From IMG/VR virus record IMGVR_UViG_3300047546_001437, positions 1 to 64,000 of that record: DNA of 64,000 nucleotides; one strand, given 5' to 3'. Position numbers and translations under genes: made by a program. The notes beneath the pieces are model-generated. The model did no database searches and was not told the origin of the DNA. It worked only from the letters and a program-made list of their open reading frames with translations. Shown one piece after another: positions 11,383 to 19,630 of the stretch. This stretch comes from a virus. Position 1 is the first letter of the stretch. Every line of letters begins with the position of its first letter.

Positions 11383-13619
11383 TGTCAACAGTTAGTTCAT
11401 CAAGCAAAGTAGCATACATGTATGACGCAGCGTCAGATACTTGGTATGCAGTTGCTGGTGTTGCTAACACAAATGTCCCATACTCTTGGACTCAAACACA
11501 TACATTTGGTTCTGTAGTTACAGCAAATGATGTTATTCGTGCTAAGGCTGGTGTAAATAGATTCCAAAATCCTGCTGCTAGAGATGCAGTTATAACATCT
11601 CCACAAGAAGGAACTGTATGCTATGTTGAACAAACAAATGGCGGAACAGATATTAAAGAGATTCAATGTTATGTAAATGGAAGTTGGAGAGGACTAACCA
11701 ATACCGCTTTATTTGTTGAAAAAGTTTCAAATCATACACTAAATATATCTGATCCAGGGAAAACAGTATTAATGAATTCAGGAACAAGTGTTAATGTTAC
11801 AGTTCCTTCAAATACTGATGTTCAATTTGCTATAGGACACACGATTAAAGTAGTTGCTATGGGTGCTGGTACTGTAAATTTTGTTGAAGGTTCTGGAGTA
11901 ACAATATTAAGTAAAAACTCTAGTAAAACAATTGCCTATAGATACGGAGAAGCAGAATTAAAGAAAACTGGAACAAACACTTGGCTACTTACTGGAGATT
12001 TAATTACTGGTGGAGGATTACTTTCTACTTTTAGTGTTACTTATGATTGTGATGGTGGAAGCAACTGTCCAGCAAACTCAAGTCACGCAAGCCCATATAC
12101 AATACCATCAACTATTCCTGTAAAATCTGGATACCAGTTCCTTGGTTATGAAGTATCAGCAGCACCTGGAGCACTTTGTGTATTCCCATCAGTAGTTCCA
12201 AATGCACAGCCAGGACATACTATTAATTGTGAGTCTAACCTAACCATTAAGGCAGTCTGGACACCATTACATACAGACCCACCATCAACTACCCAGGCAA
12301 CTACCCAGGCAACTACCCAGGCAACTACCCAGGCAACTACCCAGGCAACTACCCAGGCAACTACCCAGGCAACTACCCAGGCAACTACCCAGGGTACAAC
12401 AGAAGGAACTACACAGGGTACTACTCAAGGCACTACTGCATCAACAACCACCACTAGCGGTGGAGGACAGGTAGTTTGTGGCGACTGTGAGGCATATACT
12501 GTTGAACAGCCTACCTGTAATGGAGAAGATGTTTATGTTGGTATTTATACTGGAACAAGAAAACTATGTTCTGATGGATCATATCAGATTTGTACACAGC
12601 CAACACTTACTTCGTGGGGAGCATGCGTTGCAACAAATGTAAGTTCTTGTGGCGGTTCTGGTGGATCTGGATCTCCATGCATAGCAACAACAACCACAAC
12701 TGCTGGTCCGTACAACCCACCTACTGAGGCAACAACAACCACAACTGCTGGTCCGTACAACCCACCTACTGAGGCAACAACAACCACAACTAGTGGATAT
12801 GGGGCACCAACAAGTGCAACCACCACAACAACACAAAATTGTACGCCAGTTCAAACTACTAATGAAGTAAGAGTATGTAATGGAACTCCAACATCTGTTG
12901 TAATGTATGTAAACCCATGTACAGGTGCTGAATCGTGGACATGTCCAGAAACCACAACCACAACTGCGGCTCCTTACAACCCACCTGCTCAAGTAACTAC
13001 AACTACAACAGCAGCACCAGTAGCAACTACAACTACAACAGCAGCACCGACAATTACAACAACACAAAATTGTACGCCAGTTGCAACAAATAATGAGGTT
13101 AGAACCTGTAATGGTGTACCAACAAGTGTTGTAATTTATGTAAACCCATGTACAGGTGCAGAATCATGGAATTGTCCACCTGCTGCAACTACAACTGCTG
13201 CACCAGCAGTAACTACAACTGCTGCACCATATAATCCACCTGTTCAAGCAACAACAACTGCTGCACCAACAGTAACTACAACTGCTGCTTCAACTGTAAC
13301 TACAACAGCAGCATCAGGTGGCGGTGGATGTGTAAGTTATGCTGATTTTGCTTGTGGATGGGATTGGAGCGGTCAATATGACTGTGCTGGTAACTGTGTA
13401 GGAGTTAATCCACAACCTACAACAACAGAAGCATCATCTGGCTCAGGAGGCACTGGCTCAGGAGGCACTGGCTCAGGAGGCACTGGATCAGGAGGCACTG
13501 GCTCAGGCGGATCCAATACAACTGAGGCTACACAAGGTACAACTGCAGCAGATCCATGTTCACAATGCTCATCATGTGAATATTGCTATGCTGGGGCATG
13601 CTGGAGTGATGGCTGTTAG
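11382..13619 (+). CDS. Mucin-like Thr-rich surface/fibre protein with Cys-rich modules, 745 aa
   Basis: Order: fibre-like N-terminal 220 residues (SWTQTHTFGSVVTANDVIRA, then CYVNGSWRGL); an InlB/Flg_new-type repeat (FSVTYDCDGG ... GYQFLGYEVSA, about 220-270); a (TTQA)n tract (nine units); Thr/Pro spacers (TTTTTAGPYNPPTEA and variants); two copies of a Cys module (NCTPVQTTNEVRVCNGTPTS ... NPCTGAESW); GSGGT repeats; and a Cys-rich tail. The Thr/Ser/Pro tracts look like mucin or adhesin stalks and are good targets for O-glycosylation, and a glycosyltransferase lies three genes away. Expected to extend from the virion and bind host surface sugars or protein. Confidence 0.78.
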   Translation: MSTVSSSSKVAYMYDAASDTWYAVAGVANTNVPYSWTQTHTFGSVVTANDVIRAKAGVNRFQNPAARDAVITSPQEGTVCYVEQTNGGTDIKEIQCYVNGSWRGLTNTALFVEKVSNHTLNISDPGKTVLMNSGTSVNVTVPSNTDVQFAIGHTIKVVAMGAGTVNFVEGSGVTILSKNSSKTIAYRYGEAELKKTGTNTWLLTGDLITGGGLLSTFSVTYDCDGGSNCPANSSHASPYTIPSTIPVKSGYQFLGYEVSAAPGALCVFPSVVPNAQPGHTINCESNLTIKAVWTPLHTDPPSTTQATTQATTQATTQATTQATTQATTQATTQATTQGTTEGTTQGTTQGTTASTTTTSGGGQVVCGDCEAYTVEQPTCNGEDVYVGIYTGTRKLCSDGSYQICTQPTLTSWGACVATNVSSCGGSGGSGSPCIATTTTTAGPYNPPTEATTTTTAGPYNPPTEATTTTTSGYGAPTSATTTTTQNCTPVQTTNEVRVCNGTPTSVVMYVNPCTGAESWTCPETTTTTAAPYNPPAQVTTTTTAAPVATTTTTAAPTITTTQNCTPVATNNEVRTCNGVPTSVVIYVNPCTGAESWNCPPAATTTAAPAVTTTAAPYNPPVQATTTAAPTVTTTAASTVTTTAASGGGGCVSYADFACGWDWSGQYDCAGNCVGVNPQPTTTEASSGSGGTGSGGTGSGGTGSGGTGSGGSNTTEATQGTTAADPCSQCSSCEYCYAGACWSDGC
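12286..12393 (+). repeat. Nine tandem 12-bp units encoding TTQ(A/G)
   Basis: CAACTACCCAGG is repeated nine times without any base change over 108 bp. Perfect identity points to recent expansion and length variation by slippage. Confidence 0.92.
13437..13513 (+). repeat. 15-bp repeats encoding GSGGT
   Basis: About five units of GGCTCAGGAGGCACT with rare changes. They make a flexible Gly/Ser linker before the final Cys-rich tail. Confidence 0.8.
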
Positions 13620-13625
13620 TTGATA

Positions 13626-13634
13626 TGATATACT
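13626..13634 (+). promoter_or_regulatory. Extended -10 TGATATACT before 13653
   Basis: TGA + TATACT (13629-13634). ATG 13653 follows with an AAAGGAG site, so a short leader is made. Confidence 0.55.
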
Positions 13635-13652
13635 TTATAAAAAGGAGAAAAA

Positions 13653-13859
13653 ATGTCTAAATTTAAATTTGCTATTGTTGTAGGAAATGATGTGGCTGGA
13701 ACTGTTGCTTTACAACAGGGCATAGATAGTACATTGGATGCTATTATTGCTGCCTATCAATCAGATCCAAAAATTATTCCAATCACAGATGATAATATTA
13801 ATTTTGGATGGACTTACGACGGCACTAACTTTTTCCCACCACTACCACCACAAGGATAA
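13653..13859 (+). CDS. Small structural-type hypothetical, 68 aa
   Basis: Begins MSKFKFAIVVGNDVAGTVAL and ends with a Phe/Pro motif (FFPPLPPQG). The GWTYDGTNFFPP end is common in small proteins beside fibre genes of T4-like and other environmental phages, where it forms the last strand of a fibre-bound cap. Strong leader (AAAAGGAGAAAAA). Three bases before the zinc-site gene. Role inferred from neighbours only. Confidence 0.65.
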   Translation: MSKFKFAIVVGNDVAGTVALQQGIDSTLDAIIAAYQSDPKIIPITDDNINFGWTYDGTNFFPPLPPQG

Positions 13860-13862
13860 TAA

Positions 13863-14099
13863 ATGTCAGAGTTGTCTGCTTGGCAAAAATACAAGCAAAA
13901 TCTTGGCGAAACTCGTCCATGGGATTTGCTAAATCCAAATACACAATACGTTTCTGAGTATGAAAGTGACAAAAGATTTTCTATTTGTCAGGGGTGTCCA
14001 GAATTAATTGCACTTACAACTCAGTGCAAAAAATGTGGATGCATTATGAAATTAAAAACAAAACTAGAAAAGGCAACATGTCCATTAGGAAAATGGTAG
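13863..14099 (+). CDS. Zinc-site protein, CKKCGCIMKLKT family, 78 aa
   Basis: C-terminal ICQGCPEL, CKKCGCIMKLKTKL and CPLGKW match the 66-aa product at 5987-6187 nearly residue for residue, while the N-terminus (AWQKYKQNLGETRPWDLLNP) is different. These modules bind zinc through 4-5 Cys. Their frequent place next to glycosyltransferases or fibre genes in phages suggests a structural or assembly role, not proven. Followed 15 nt later by the glycosyltransferase start. Confidence 0.75.
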   Translation: MSELSAWQKYKQNLGETRPWDLLNPNTQYVSEYESDKRFSICQGCPELIALTTQCKKCGCIMKLKTKLEKATCPLGKW

Positions 14100-14100
14100 A

Positions 14101-14106
14101 TATAAT
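14101..14106 (+). promoter_or_regulatory. -10 box of leaderless glycosyltransferase gene
   Basis: TATAAT, 8 nt before ATG 14115; no Shine-Dalgarno. Confidence 0.6.
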
Positions 14107-14114
14107 CAATAATT

Positions 14115-14996
14115 ATGGACAAAATATTTGTATCTATTGCATCTTATAGAGATCAAGAATTACTAGATACTGTTTTTTCTATTTTAAAACAAGCAAAAAA
14201 TCCAGAAAGACTATTTTTATCAATATTTTCTCAGGATGACAATCACCCAAATTTAGAACACTTGTTTGAGTTGTTTAACGTGAAACATTATGTTTATAAA
14301 AAAATACATTATAGCGATGCTCGTGGTGTTGGTTATGCTAGAGCAGAAACCCAAAAACCTTTAAATAATTCTTATAAATATTATTTACAAGTAGACAGTC
14401 ATACACAGTTTATTGAACACTGGGATGAAAAAATCGTAGATCATTACGAAAAGGCTATAGGGTATTGGGGAGACCTGATCTTTACAGCCTATCCAGGCAC
14501 CTATGAGTACACAGAAACAGGCAACCTAAAGTTTGCTACCGTTCTTGTTCCAACATGCCTTAGAATCCAACCTGCGACTGAAAACAGCCCAATCAGGTTT
14601 GAACCAAAATATAAGGACTATGTTGGCGGAGACATAGGTGAGTTTCATGGATATTTTTGTGCTGGTTTGGCTTTTGGATACTCTGAACATTTTTTAAAAG
14701 TTCCGTATGATGATCAAATTTATTTCAATGGAGAAGAGCAAACACTAGCAATAAGATTTTATTGTAATGACATTAAATTGGTTGCTCCACCATACAATTA
14801 TTGTTTTCATCATTATACTGGTAAAAAACGCATAAGACATTGGGAGCAAAGTGAAACCTGGAAAAAATATGATGAAATTGGTACAAAAAGATTAAATGAT
14901 TTTTACGAATATAAACTAGATGCCACATACGGTATTTCCAATAAAGAAAAGTACCATATGTGGCAATCTTGTTTTGTAACTCCTAGAGTTACTTAG
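14115..14996 (+). CDS. GlcNAc-type glycosyltransferase
   Basis: 293 aa. The front MDKIFVSIASYRDQELLDTV and the metal/nucleotide motif YYLQVDSHTQFIEHWDEKI (about residues 93-111) are typical of the eukaryote-like and viral GlcNAc-transferase family (PF11397), which moves N-acetylglucosamine from UDP-GlcNAc to hydroxyproline/Ser/Thr or to glycans. Conserved ARAETQ before it and the late GEEQTLAIRFY and YNYCFHHYTG motifs also fit. Length matches the core enzyme. Likely acts in the host cytoplasm on virion or cell-surface substrates; the Thr-rich 745-aa protein nearby is a natural candidate. The 3' end overlaps the convergent transglycosylase by 8 nt. Confidence 0.82.
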   Translation: MDKIFVSIASYRDQELLDTVFSILKQAKNPERLFLSIFSQDDNHPNLEHLFELFNVKHYVYKKIHYSDARGVGYARAETQKPLNNSYKYYLQVDSHTQFIEHWDEKIVDHYEKAIGYWGDLIFTAYPGTYEYTETGNLKFATVLVPTCLRIQPATENSPIRFEPKYKDYVGGDIGEFHGYFCAGLAFGYSEHFLKVPYDDQIYFNGEEQTLAIRFYCNDIKLVAPPYNYCFHHYTGKKRIRHWEQSETWKKYDEIGTKRLNDFYEYKLDATYGISNKEKYHMWQSCFVTPRVT

Positions 14997-15549
14997 GGAA
15001 TTTTTCCATCCACTGTTTTGTTCTTTGGGTTAGACCCTTCCAAGAACTCCAGTCCTGTCCTCCATTGGACATATGATATGCAATTTCTGCATTTATTACT
15101 GGATTAAATAAGTCTGCATTATGGTCTAACTCAAATTTGTCACGACGATCTAGACCAAGAACACCAAGCATATTAATCTGAAAGATACCATACGAACTGT
15201 CACCAGTTGAGATATTTCCGTTAAATGCTAGTGGACGACCATTACTTTCTTTTTTAGCAACAGCCCATGCCTCCTTTAGATTTTGACCTTCAAAGCCCAC
15301 TAACTTCAGTAGATTTTTTAGGTCTTTGTCAGATAGAGATGTAGCGTTTTGATATTTTTCTAACTGATCTTCTTTAGCCTTAGAAACGACTTTGGCCACT
15401 TCCGTGGCCTCTATTGTTTCTGTCAGCACGACACTAGTGCCGTCTAATCGGTTTTCAGAAGCATTAGCAGCGTTTGACCAAACGGCAAACATTGCCAATA
15501 TGCTGAGTGTACCAATGATTTGCCTGTTATTATTCATAAAGTTAATCAT
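14989..15549 (-). CDS. Secreted SLT-type lytic transglycosylase
   Basis: 186 aa from ATG 15549, chosen over an upstream in-frame ATG because AAGGAGGAAACT lies just before it. N-terminal signal peptide (IIGTLSILAMFAVWSNAANA, cleavage after ANA). The catalytic region has KKESNGRPLAFN with the expected Glu at about 101 and SSYGIFQINMLGV near 118-130, the lysozyme-like SLT pattern that cleaves peptidoglycan between MurNAc and GlcNAc. The only minus-strand gene in the fibre module, with its own consensus promoter. Could serve in lysis with the holin-like protein, or be an early-expressed cell-wall enzyme. Confidence 0.8.
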   Translation of the reverse strand: MINFMNNNRQIIGTLSILAMFAVWSNAANASENRLDGTSVVLTETIEATEVAKVVSKAKEDQLEKYQNATSLSDKDLKNLLKLVGFEGQNLKEAWAVAKKESNGRPLAFNGNISTGDSSYGIFQINMLGVLGLDRRDKFELDHNADLFNPVINAEIAYHMSNGGQDWSSWKGLTQRTKQWMEKFPK

Positions 15550-15603
15550 AGTTTCCTCCTTAGAAACGAATGACACCTTTTTAGGGGTGCCATGTTACTT
15601 CTT

Positions 15604-15653
15604 AGTATAACATAAATTTATTCTTATTGTCAAATACCTAAAAGTGGTATAAT
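15604..15653. promoter_or_regulatory. Overlapping divergent promoters
   Basis: Minus: -35 TTGACA (15633-15628), 18-bp spacer ending TGT, -10 TATACT (15609-15604), for the transglycosylase. Plus: TGG + TATAAT (15648-15653), 8 nt before ATG 15662; its possible -35 TTGTCA overlaps the minus -35. The two RNA polymerases would exclude each other. Confidence 0.72.
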
Positions 15654-15661
15654 AAAACCAT

Positions 15662-16192
15662 ATGGCAACAGGAAATACAAATGATGGGGTATTTAATTTA
15701 CCCTTTCCAATAGCAGAAGATCCAGTAAATGTACACGGAGATATTGAGCAGTTAGCAGATAGATTACGTGTTGTTTTACCACCGCTTGGCATTTCTGCTT
15801 TTCAGATGAATGTTAAAAATGTGAGCGGTATCACATTAGAGGCAAGAACTCCCGTATATGTAACAACCTCAGTTAATGGTGTTACACATGTCACAAAAGC
15901 AACATCATCAACAACTCAACCTATTCTTGGATTATTAAAAGAGACATTAGATAATAATGAAGAAGGTTTGGTAATTGTTGCTGGTGTTTTAGATAATATT
16001 AATACAAGTGATTTATCTCCAGCAGGTGCTGTTGTTTATGTTGGTACAACTGGAGGATTAACAACTACTAGACCATCAACAGGTTCTGGGGCAGTTGGAA
16101 TTGTTGCAAATGTATCTCCAACAGCAGGAATTATAATTGTTGAGGCTAAAGGCAACGGTACCTGGGGAGCACTCAGAGACGGTTTAGCCTAA
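15662..16192 (+). CDS. Structural protein, beta-rich, 176 aa
   Basis: Leaderless start at ATG 15662. N-terminal segment FNLPFPIAEDPVNVHGDIEQ with LADRLRVVLPPLG, then a beta-rich half with ARTPVYVTTSVNGVTHVTKA and repeated short strands up to GTWGALRDGLA. It resembles fibre-head or decoration domains that carry a C-terminal beta-helix-like repeat. It begins the second, rightward half of the fibre module. No enzyme motif. Confidence 0.62.
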   Translation: MATGNTNDGVFNLPFPIAEDPVNVHGDIEQLADRLRVVLPPLGISAFQMNVKNVSGITLEARTPVYVTTSVNGVTHVTKATSSTTQPILGLLKETLDNNEEGLVIVAGVLDNINTSDLSPAGAVVYVGTTGGLTTTRPSTGSGAVGIVANVSPTAGIIIVEAKGNGTWGALRDGLA

Positions 16193-16195
16193 TTG

Positions 16196-16204
16196 TGGTA
16201 TAAT
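16196..16204 (+). promoter_or_regulatory. Late leaderless promoter TGGTATAAT
   Basis: TGG + TATAAT (16199-16204), 8 nt before ATG 16213. Confidence 0.7.
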
Positions 16205-16212
16205 CTAATATT

Positions 16213-16617
16213 ATGGCAACACTGCGTGGATCTGCTTCTTATTACGATGTAGGAAATAAACCTCCAACAGTTTCTTGGACGGTTGTGCGTGGTGATACAG
16301 CATCATTTAGAGTCTATGTAACAGATGACGAAAAACAACCCTTAAACATTCCTGACTGGACTATCGATATGAAAATTAAACGTCCAAACAATTCATCAGA
16401 TCTTGGGGTAATTACAGATAATGCAACATTAATACTATCATTAAATCCAGCAGCAGATGCAGATGACCTACCAGGCGAATTTACAGTGTCTTTATTATCA
16501 TCAGAATCACAAATACTTGAAACAGGAGATATCTTTGATATACAGTTGTCAAACGCAGCATATGTTTGGACAGTGGCTCAGGGTAAGATGACGATTCTTG
16601 AAGATGTAACAGATTAA
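16213..16617 (+). CDS. Tail-fibre beta-domain protein (RGDT family, copy 3)
   Basis: WTVVRGDTASFRVYVTDDEK and FDIQLSNAAYVWTVAQGKMT leading into EDVTD match the RGDT proteins at 7069-7452 and 9053-9478. This copy has an added LSLLSSESQ segment, like the N-terminal domain of BppU-type receptor-binding proteins. Coupled to the next gene (the stop and ATG overlap as TTAATGG). Three dispersed copies suggest one is needed per fibre set. Confidence 0.65.
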   Translation: MATLRGSASYYDVGNKPPTVSWTVVRGDTASFRVYVTDDEKQPLNIPDWTIDMKIKRPNNSSDLGVITDNATLILSLNPAADADDLPGEFTVSLLSSESQILETGDIFDIQLSNAAYVWTVAQGKMTILEDVTD

Positions 16618-16841
16618 TGGCATCAGCAAAAATATTAGATAAAAATAATAATAAACTCAAGGCAATCAATGCAGTATCTTATGCAATAATTAATGTAGCA
16701 AATGACACTAGAACAGTAAAAATTAACGAGGTACTGCCATTTAGAGTCAAGTTTACAAATATAGGAATTGAAGGATATAACAGGTTAAATCCAGCAGGTA
16801 TTGGAATCGCAGTAATTGGTTTCAATAACTATATTCTTTAA
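16617..16841 (+). CDS. Small conserved structural-type protein, 74 aa
   Basis: The end FTNIGIEGYNRLNPAGIGIA with IGFNNYIL is a motif found in small proteins beside fibre genes in several environmental phages. The front MASAKILDKNNNKLKAINAV is strand-like. Start overlaps the preceding stop, so it is translated with copy 3 of the RGDT family. Probably a single beta-sandwich subunit. Function not known. Confidence 0.65.
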   Translation: MASAKILDKNNNKLKAINAVSYAIINVANDTRTVKINEVLPFRVKFTNIGIEGYNRLNPAGIGIAVIGFNNYIL

Positions 16842-16871
16842 TAATACAAAAATGGAGGTTATAATATAGCC

Positions 16872-17318
16872 ATGGCAAAAATAACAATCCCTGCCGTTAA
16901 AGCAAAGTTCAGAACAGGTGATCGTCCTACACAGGAAGATTACGAAGATTTAATTGACACCCTTGCAGGTGCTGGAAATGATCTTGGCTCATCTGGTAAT
17001 AATGAAAACACAATCTCTGGCATTGAAAATGTTACAGTGATAGATAATTTTGACGCCACACAATGGCGTATGGTTAAGTACTTGGTCTCCATAGCAAAAA
17101 CAACTGCTGGAGATAACAAGTTTTATGCAACAGAGTTGACCATACTTGTAGACGGTACAAATGTAAACGTCTCTGAGTATGGCACTATAGACAATGATGG
17201 GAATATTGGCACCATTAGCGTCTCACGGACTGGAAATACCGTGGCTTTAACAGTCACTCCAGATCCTGCAATTAAGCCAGTCACAGTTCGTTATGCACGA
17301 ATTGGACTTAAGGCATAA
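16872..17318 (+). CDS. Fibre-associated protein, 148 aa
   Basis: N-terminal KFRTGDRPTQEDYEDLIDTL is a frequent fibre N-terminal motif in environmental phages. The C-terminal 90 residues (WRMVKYLVSIAKTTAGDNKF ... VSEYGTIDNDGNIGTISV) share the pattern LV-x-IA-x(n)-L-x(n)-EY-x(4)-G-x-(I/L)G-x-(I/V)S with the C-terminus of 17335-19116, so this knob domain is used twice. GGAGG and a TATAAT box both precede ATG 16872. Likely forms a short fibre or knob. Confidence 0.65.
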   Translation: MAKITIPAVKAKFRTGDRPTQEDYEDLIDTLAGAGNDLGSSGNNENTISGIENVTVIDNFDATQWRMVKYLVSIAKTTAGDNKFYATELTILVDGTNVNVSEYGTIDNDGNIGTISVSRTGNTVALTVTPDPAIKPVTVRYARIGLKA

Positions 17319-17334
17319 ATAAGGAGATAAAAAT

Positions 17335-19116
17335 ATGGCAACAGTAACAAAAGACTTCAAAGTAAAGAACGGTCTTATTGTTGAAGGCACAACAGGTACC
17401 ATCAATAACCACGACATTCTTACAAAGAAGACAGACGATCAAAATTATATCGTCAACTTAATTGGTGGAACAGCCACCTCAGCAAACGAAGCAAACAAGG
17501 TTGTAAAGCGTGATGGCTCAGGCAACTTTGCTGCAGGAGTAGTAACAGCAGACCTCGTTGGTGATGTAACTGGTAATGCAGACACAGCAACAACACTTGA
17601 AACATCAAGAAAGATTGAACTTTCTGGAGATGTTACTGGTGAAGTAATGTTTAATGGCTCACAAAATGTAGTCATTACAGCAACAATTGATGGATCTTTT
17701 GCAACAGATTCAGAAGTTGCTACAGCAAAGTCTGAAGCAATTTCAAGTGCAAATGATTATACAGATGATGAAATTGCAGCAGAAGTAACTGCTCGTAATT
17801 CAGCAATTGCTACAGCAAAGTCTGAAGCACTTTCAGATGCAGCAGCAGATGCTACCTCAAAGGCTAATGCAGCAGAAGCAGCAGCAATCGCTGCAGCAGC
17901 AGCAGATGCAACAACTAAGGCTAATGCTGCCGAGGTTGCTGCAAAGGCATACACAGATACTCGTGAGACTGCTATCACAAATGCATATCAGTCATATGCT
18001 AATCAAGCAGAACTTGATGCTATTTCATCAGCAAATGCTTATGCCGATGATAAGATTGCAGATCTTGTAGATTCTGCTCCAGCACTTCTTGATACACTCA
18101 ATGAGTTGGCTGCAGCAATTAACGATAATCCAAACTTCTCAACAACAATCGCTACACAGATTGGTGAAAAGGTTGCTAAGTCTGGAGATACAATGTCTGG
18201 CGACCTTAATATGGGAAGCAACAAGGTTACAAGCCTTGCAGCACCAACTGCTAATGGAGATGCAGCAAACAAACTTTATGTTGATAATGCAGAGCAATCA
18301 GCAAAAGATTATGCTGATGACCTTGCATCAAATTATGATGCAGCAGGTTCTGCAGCAGCAGCACAGGCAGCAGCAGAAACATTTGCTACAAATGCAGATT
18401 CAGCACTTTATAATACAGTAACAGGTGATATTGCAACTGCTGTTTCAACTGCATCATCAGATGCTACAAATAAAGCAAACACTGCACAATCAAATGCGGA
18501 AGCATTTGCTACAAATGCAATTAATGCACTTACAACTTCAGATATTGAAGAAGGTACAAACCAATACTTCACATCTAATCGTGCAAAGATTGCAGCAGCA
18601 CAATTAATCACAAGTGCAACAAAGACAAACATTCAAATCACAGGTGATGAGAATGGACTTACAATTACTGCAGAAAATGGTGTTGCAGACTCTACAACAT
18701 CAGATCTTGCAGAAGGATCAAACCTTTACTTCACAAATGCTCGTGCAGTTTCTGCTCTTGAAGCAGTAACTCCAGATTTCCCTGCAGTAGAGATTGCTTC
18801 CGTAGCAAAGCAGGTAGCGTCACAGGCAACTGTTACAACTGCAAGCACAAACACAGCAGTTTCATGGGCTAAGGCAGATTATCGTTCTGCTGAATTCCTT
18901 GTTAAGATTGCTAATGGAACTCATACAGAAGTTTCAAAGGTTATCCTAACACTTGATACATCAGATAATATCGCAGTTACAGAATATGCAATGGTTGGAA
19001 CAAACGGTTCTCTTGGATCAGTTTCAGCAGATGTTTCTGGAGCGGATGTTCGTCTTCGTGTAACAACTGATAACAACAACTCAACAGTTGCTGTTGTTGG
19101 AACACTTTTAAAGTAA
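17335..19116 (+). CDS. Long coiled-coil tail fibre, 593 aa
   Basis: Starts MATVTKDFKVKNGLIVEGTT. The shaft (about residues 110-430) is Ala/Asp/Asn-rich heptad coiled coil (AIATAKSEALSDAAADATSK and many variants) with NGDAANKLYVDNAEQSAKDY, the T4-like fibre tag. The knob (about 490-593) resembles that of 16872-17318. AAGGAGATAAAAAT precedes ATG 17335. A trimeric fibre carrying an exchangeable tip is the likely product. The high Ala content and uniform codons suggest repeat expansion by unequal recombination. Confidence 0.82.
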   Translation: MATVTKDFKVKNGLIVEGTTGTINNHDILTKKTDDQNYIVNLIGGTATSANEANKVVKRDGSGNFAAGVVTADLVGDVTGNADTATTLETSRKIELSGDVTGEVMFNGSQNVVITATIDGSFATDSEVATAKSEAISSANDYTDDEIAAEVTARNSAIATAKSEALSDAAADATSKANAAEAAAIAAAAADATTKANAAEVAAKAYTDTRETAITNAYQSYANQAELDAISSANAYADDKIADLVDSAPALLDTLNELAAAINDNPNFSTTIATQIGEKVAKSGDTMSGDLNMGSNKVTSLAAPTANGDAANKLYVDNAEQSAKDYADDLASNYDAAGSAAAAQAAAETFATNADSALYNTVTGDIATAVSTASSDATNKANTAQSNAEAFATNAINALTTSDIEEGTNQYFTSNRAKIAAAQLITSATKTNIQITGDENGLTITAENGVADSTTSDLAEGSNLYFTNARAVSALEAVTPDFPAVEIASVAKQVASQATVTTASTNTAVSWAKADYRSAEFLVKIANGTHTEVSKVILTLDTSDNIAVTEYAMVGTNGSLGSVSADVSGADVRLRVTTDNNNSTVAVVGTLLK

Positions 19117-19145
19117 TAAAATAAAATAAGAGGGAGTGGTAGATC

Positions 19146-19601
19146 TTGGCAACAGTAGATAAAGATTTCAAGGTCAAAAACGGACTAGTCGTAAATAACG
19201 GCGGTAGTTTTGGAGGTTCAGTAGTAGTTGGAGCACCAACACTTGCTTCACATGCTGCTACCAAAGAATACGTAGATTCTGTAATAGGCGGAATGGCTGT
19301 TGGATCTACCGCTCCTTCTTCACCAGATAATGGTGATTTATGGTTTGATACATTAACAGAAAGAGTTAATGTATATTATGGTGGCTCTTGGCTAACCATA
19401 GCAACAATTGATGATACTTTGAATTTGCCTCAACATATTCACGATACAGCAATTGATGGAACTGGATTTATTGTTACAACCTTCCGTGAGGGTGGTAGTT
19501 TCAATAGCCCACAGGGCACAGGATTAGATGGTGGAGGACCAGCAAGTACTGTTTGGGCTCAAACATTTGACGGTGGCTCACCTGTGGATAACTTCAATTA
19601 A
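19146..19601 (+). CDS. Short fibre protein with DFKVKNGL N-terminus, 151 aa, TTG start
   Basis: The TTG at 19146 follows AGAGGGAGTGGTAGATC. The first 20 residues (MATVDKDFKVKNGLVVNNGG) copy the start of the 593-aa fibre, so both probably attach to the same baseplate site. Residues 40-100 carry a GSTAPSSPDNGDLWFDTLTE motif (the DLWFDT tag common in fibre proteins), and the end is Gly-rich (TGLDGGGPASTVW). It may be an alternative or accessory tip. Confidence 0.7.
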   Translation: MATVDKDFKVKNGLVVNNGGSFGGSVVVGAPTLASHAATKEYVDSVIGGMAVGSTAPSSPDNGDLWFDTLTERVNVYYGGSWLTIATIDDTLNLPQHIHDTAIDGTGFIVTTFREGGSFNSPQGTGLDGGGPASTVWAQTFDGGSPVDNFN

Positions 19602-19630
19602 AAACTGATGTTATAATAAGATATAAATTC

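Noticed and set aside
12579-13067. Minus-strand frame of 162 codons, extremely Cys-rich
   Set aside because: It is the antisense shadow of Thr codons (ACA/ACT) in the mucin-like gene; no ribosome site or promoter and a composition explained fully by the repeat.
17807-18607. Gln/Leu-rich plus frames inside the 593-aa fibre
   Set aside because: Shifted frames of GCA-rich coiled-coil codons, without any initiation site.
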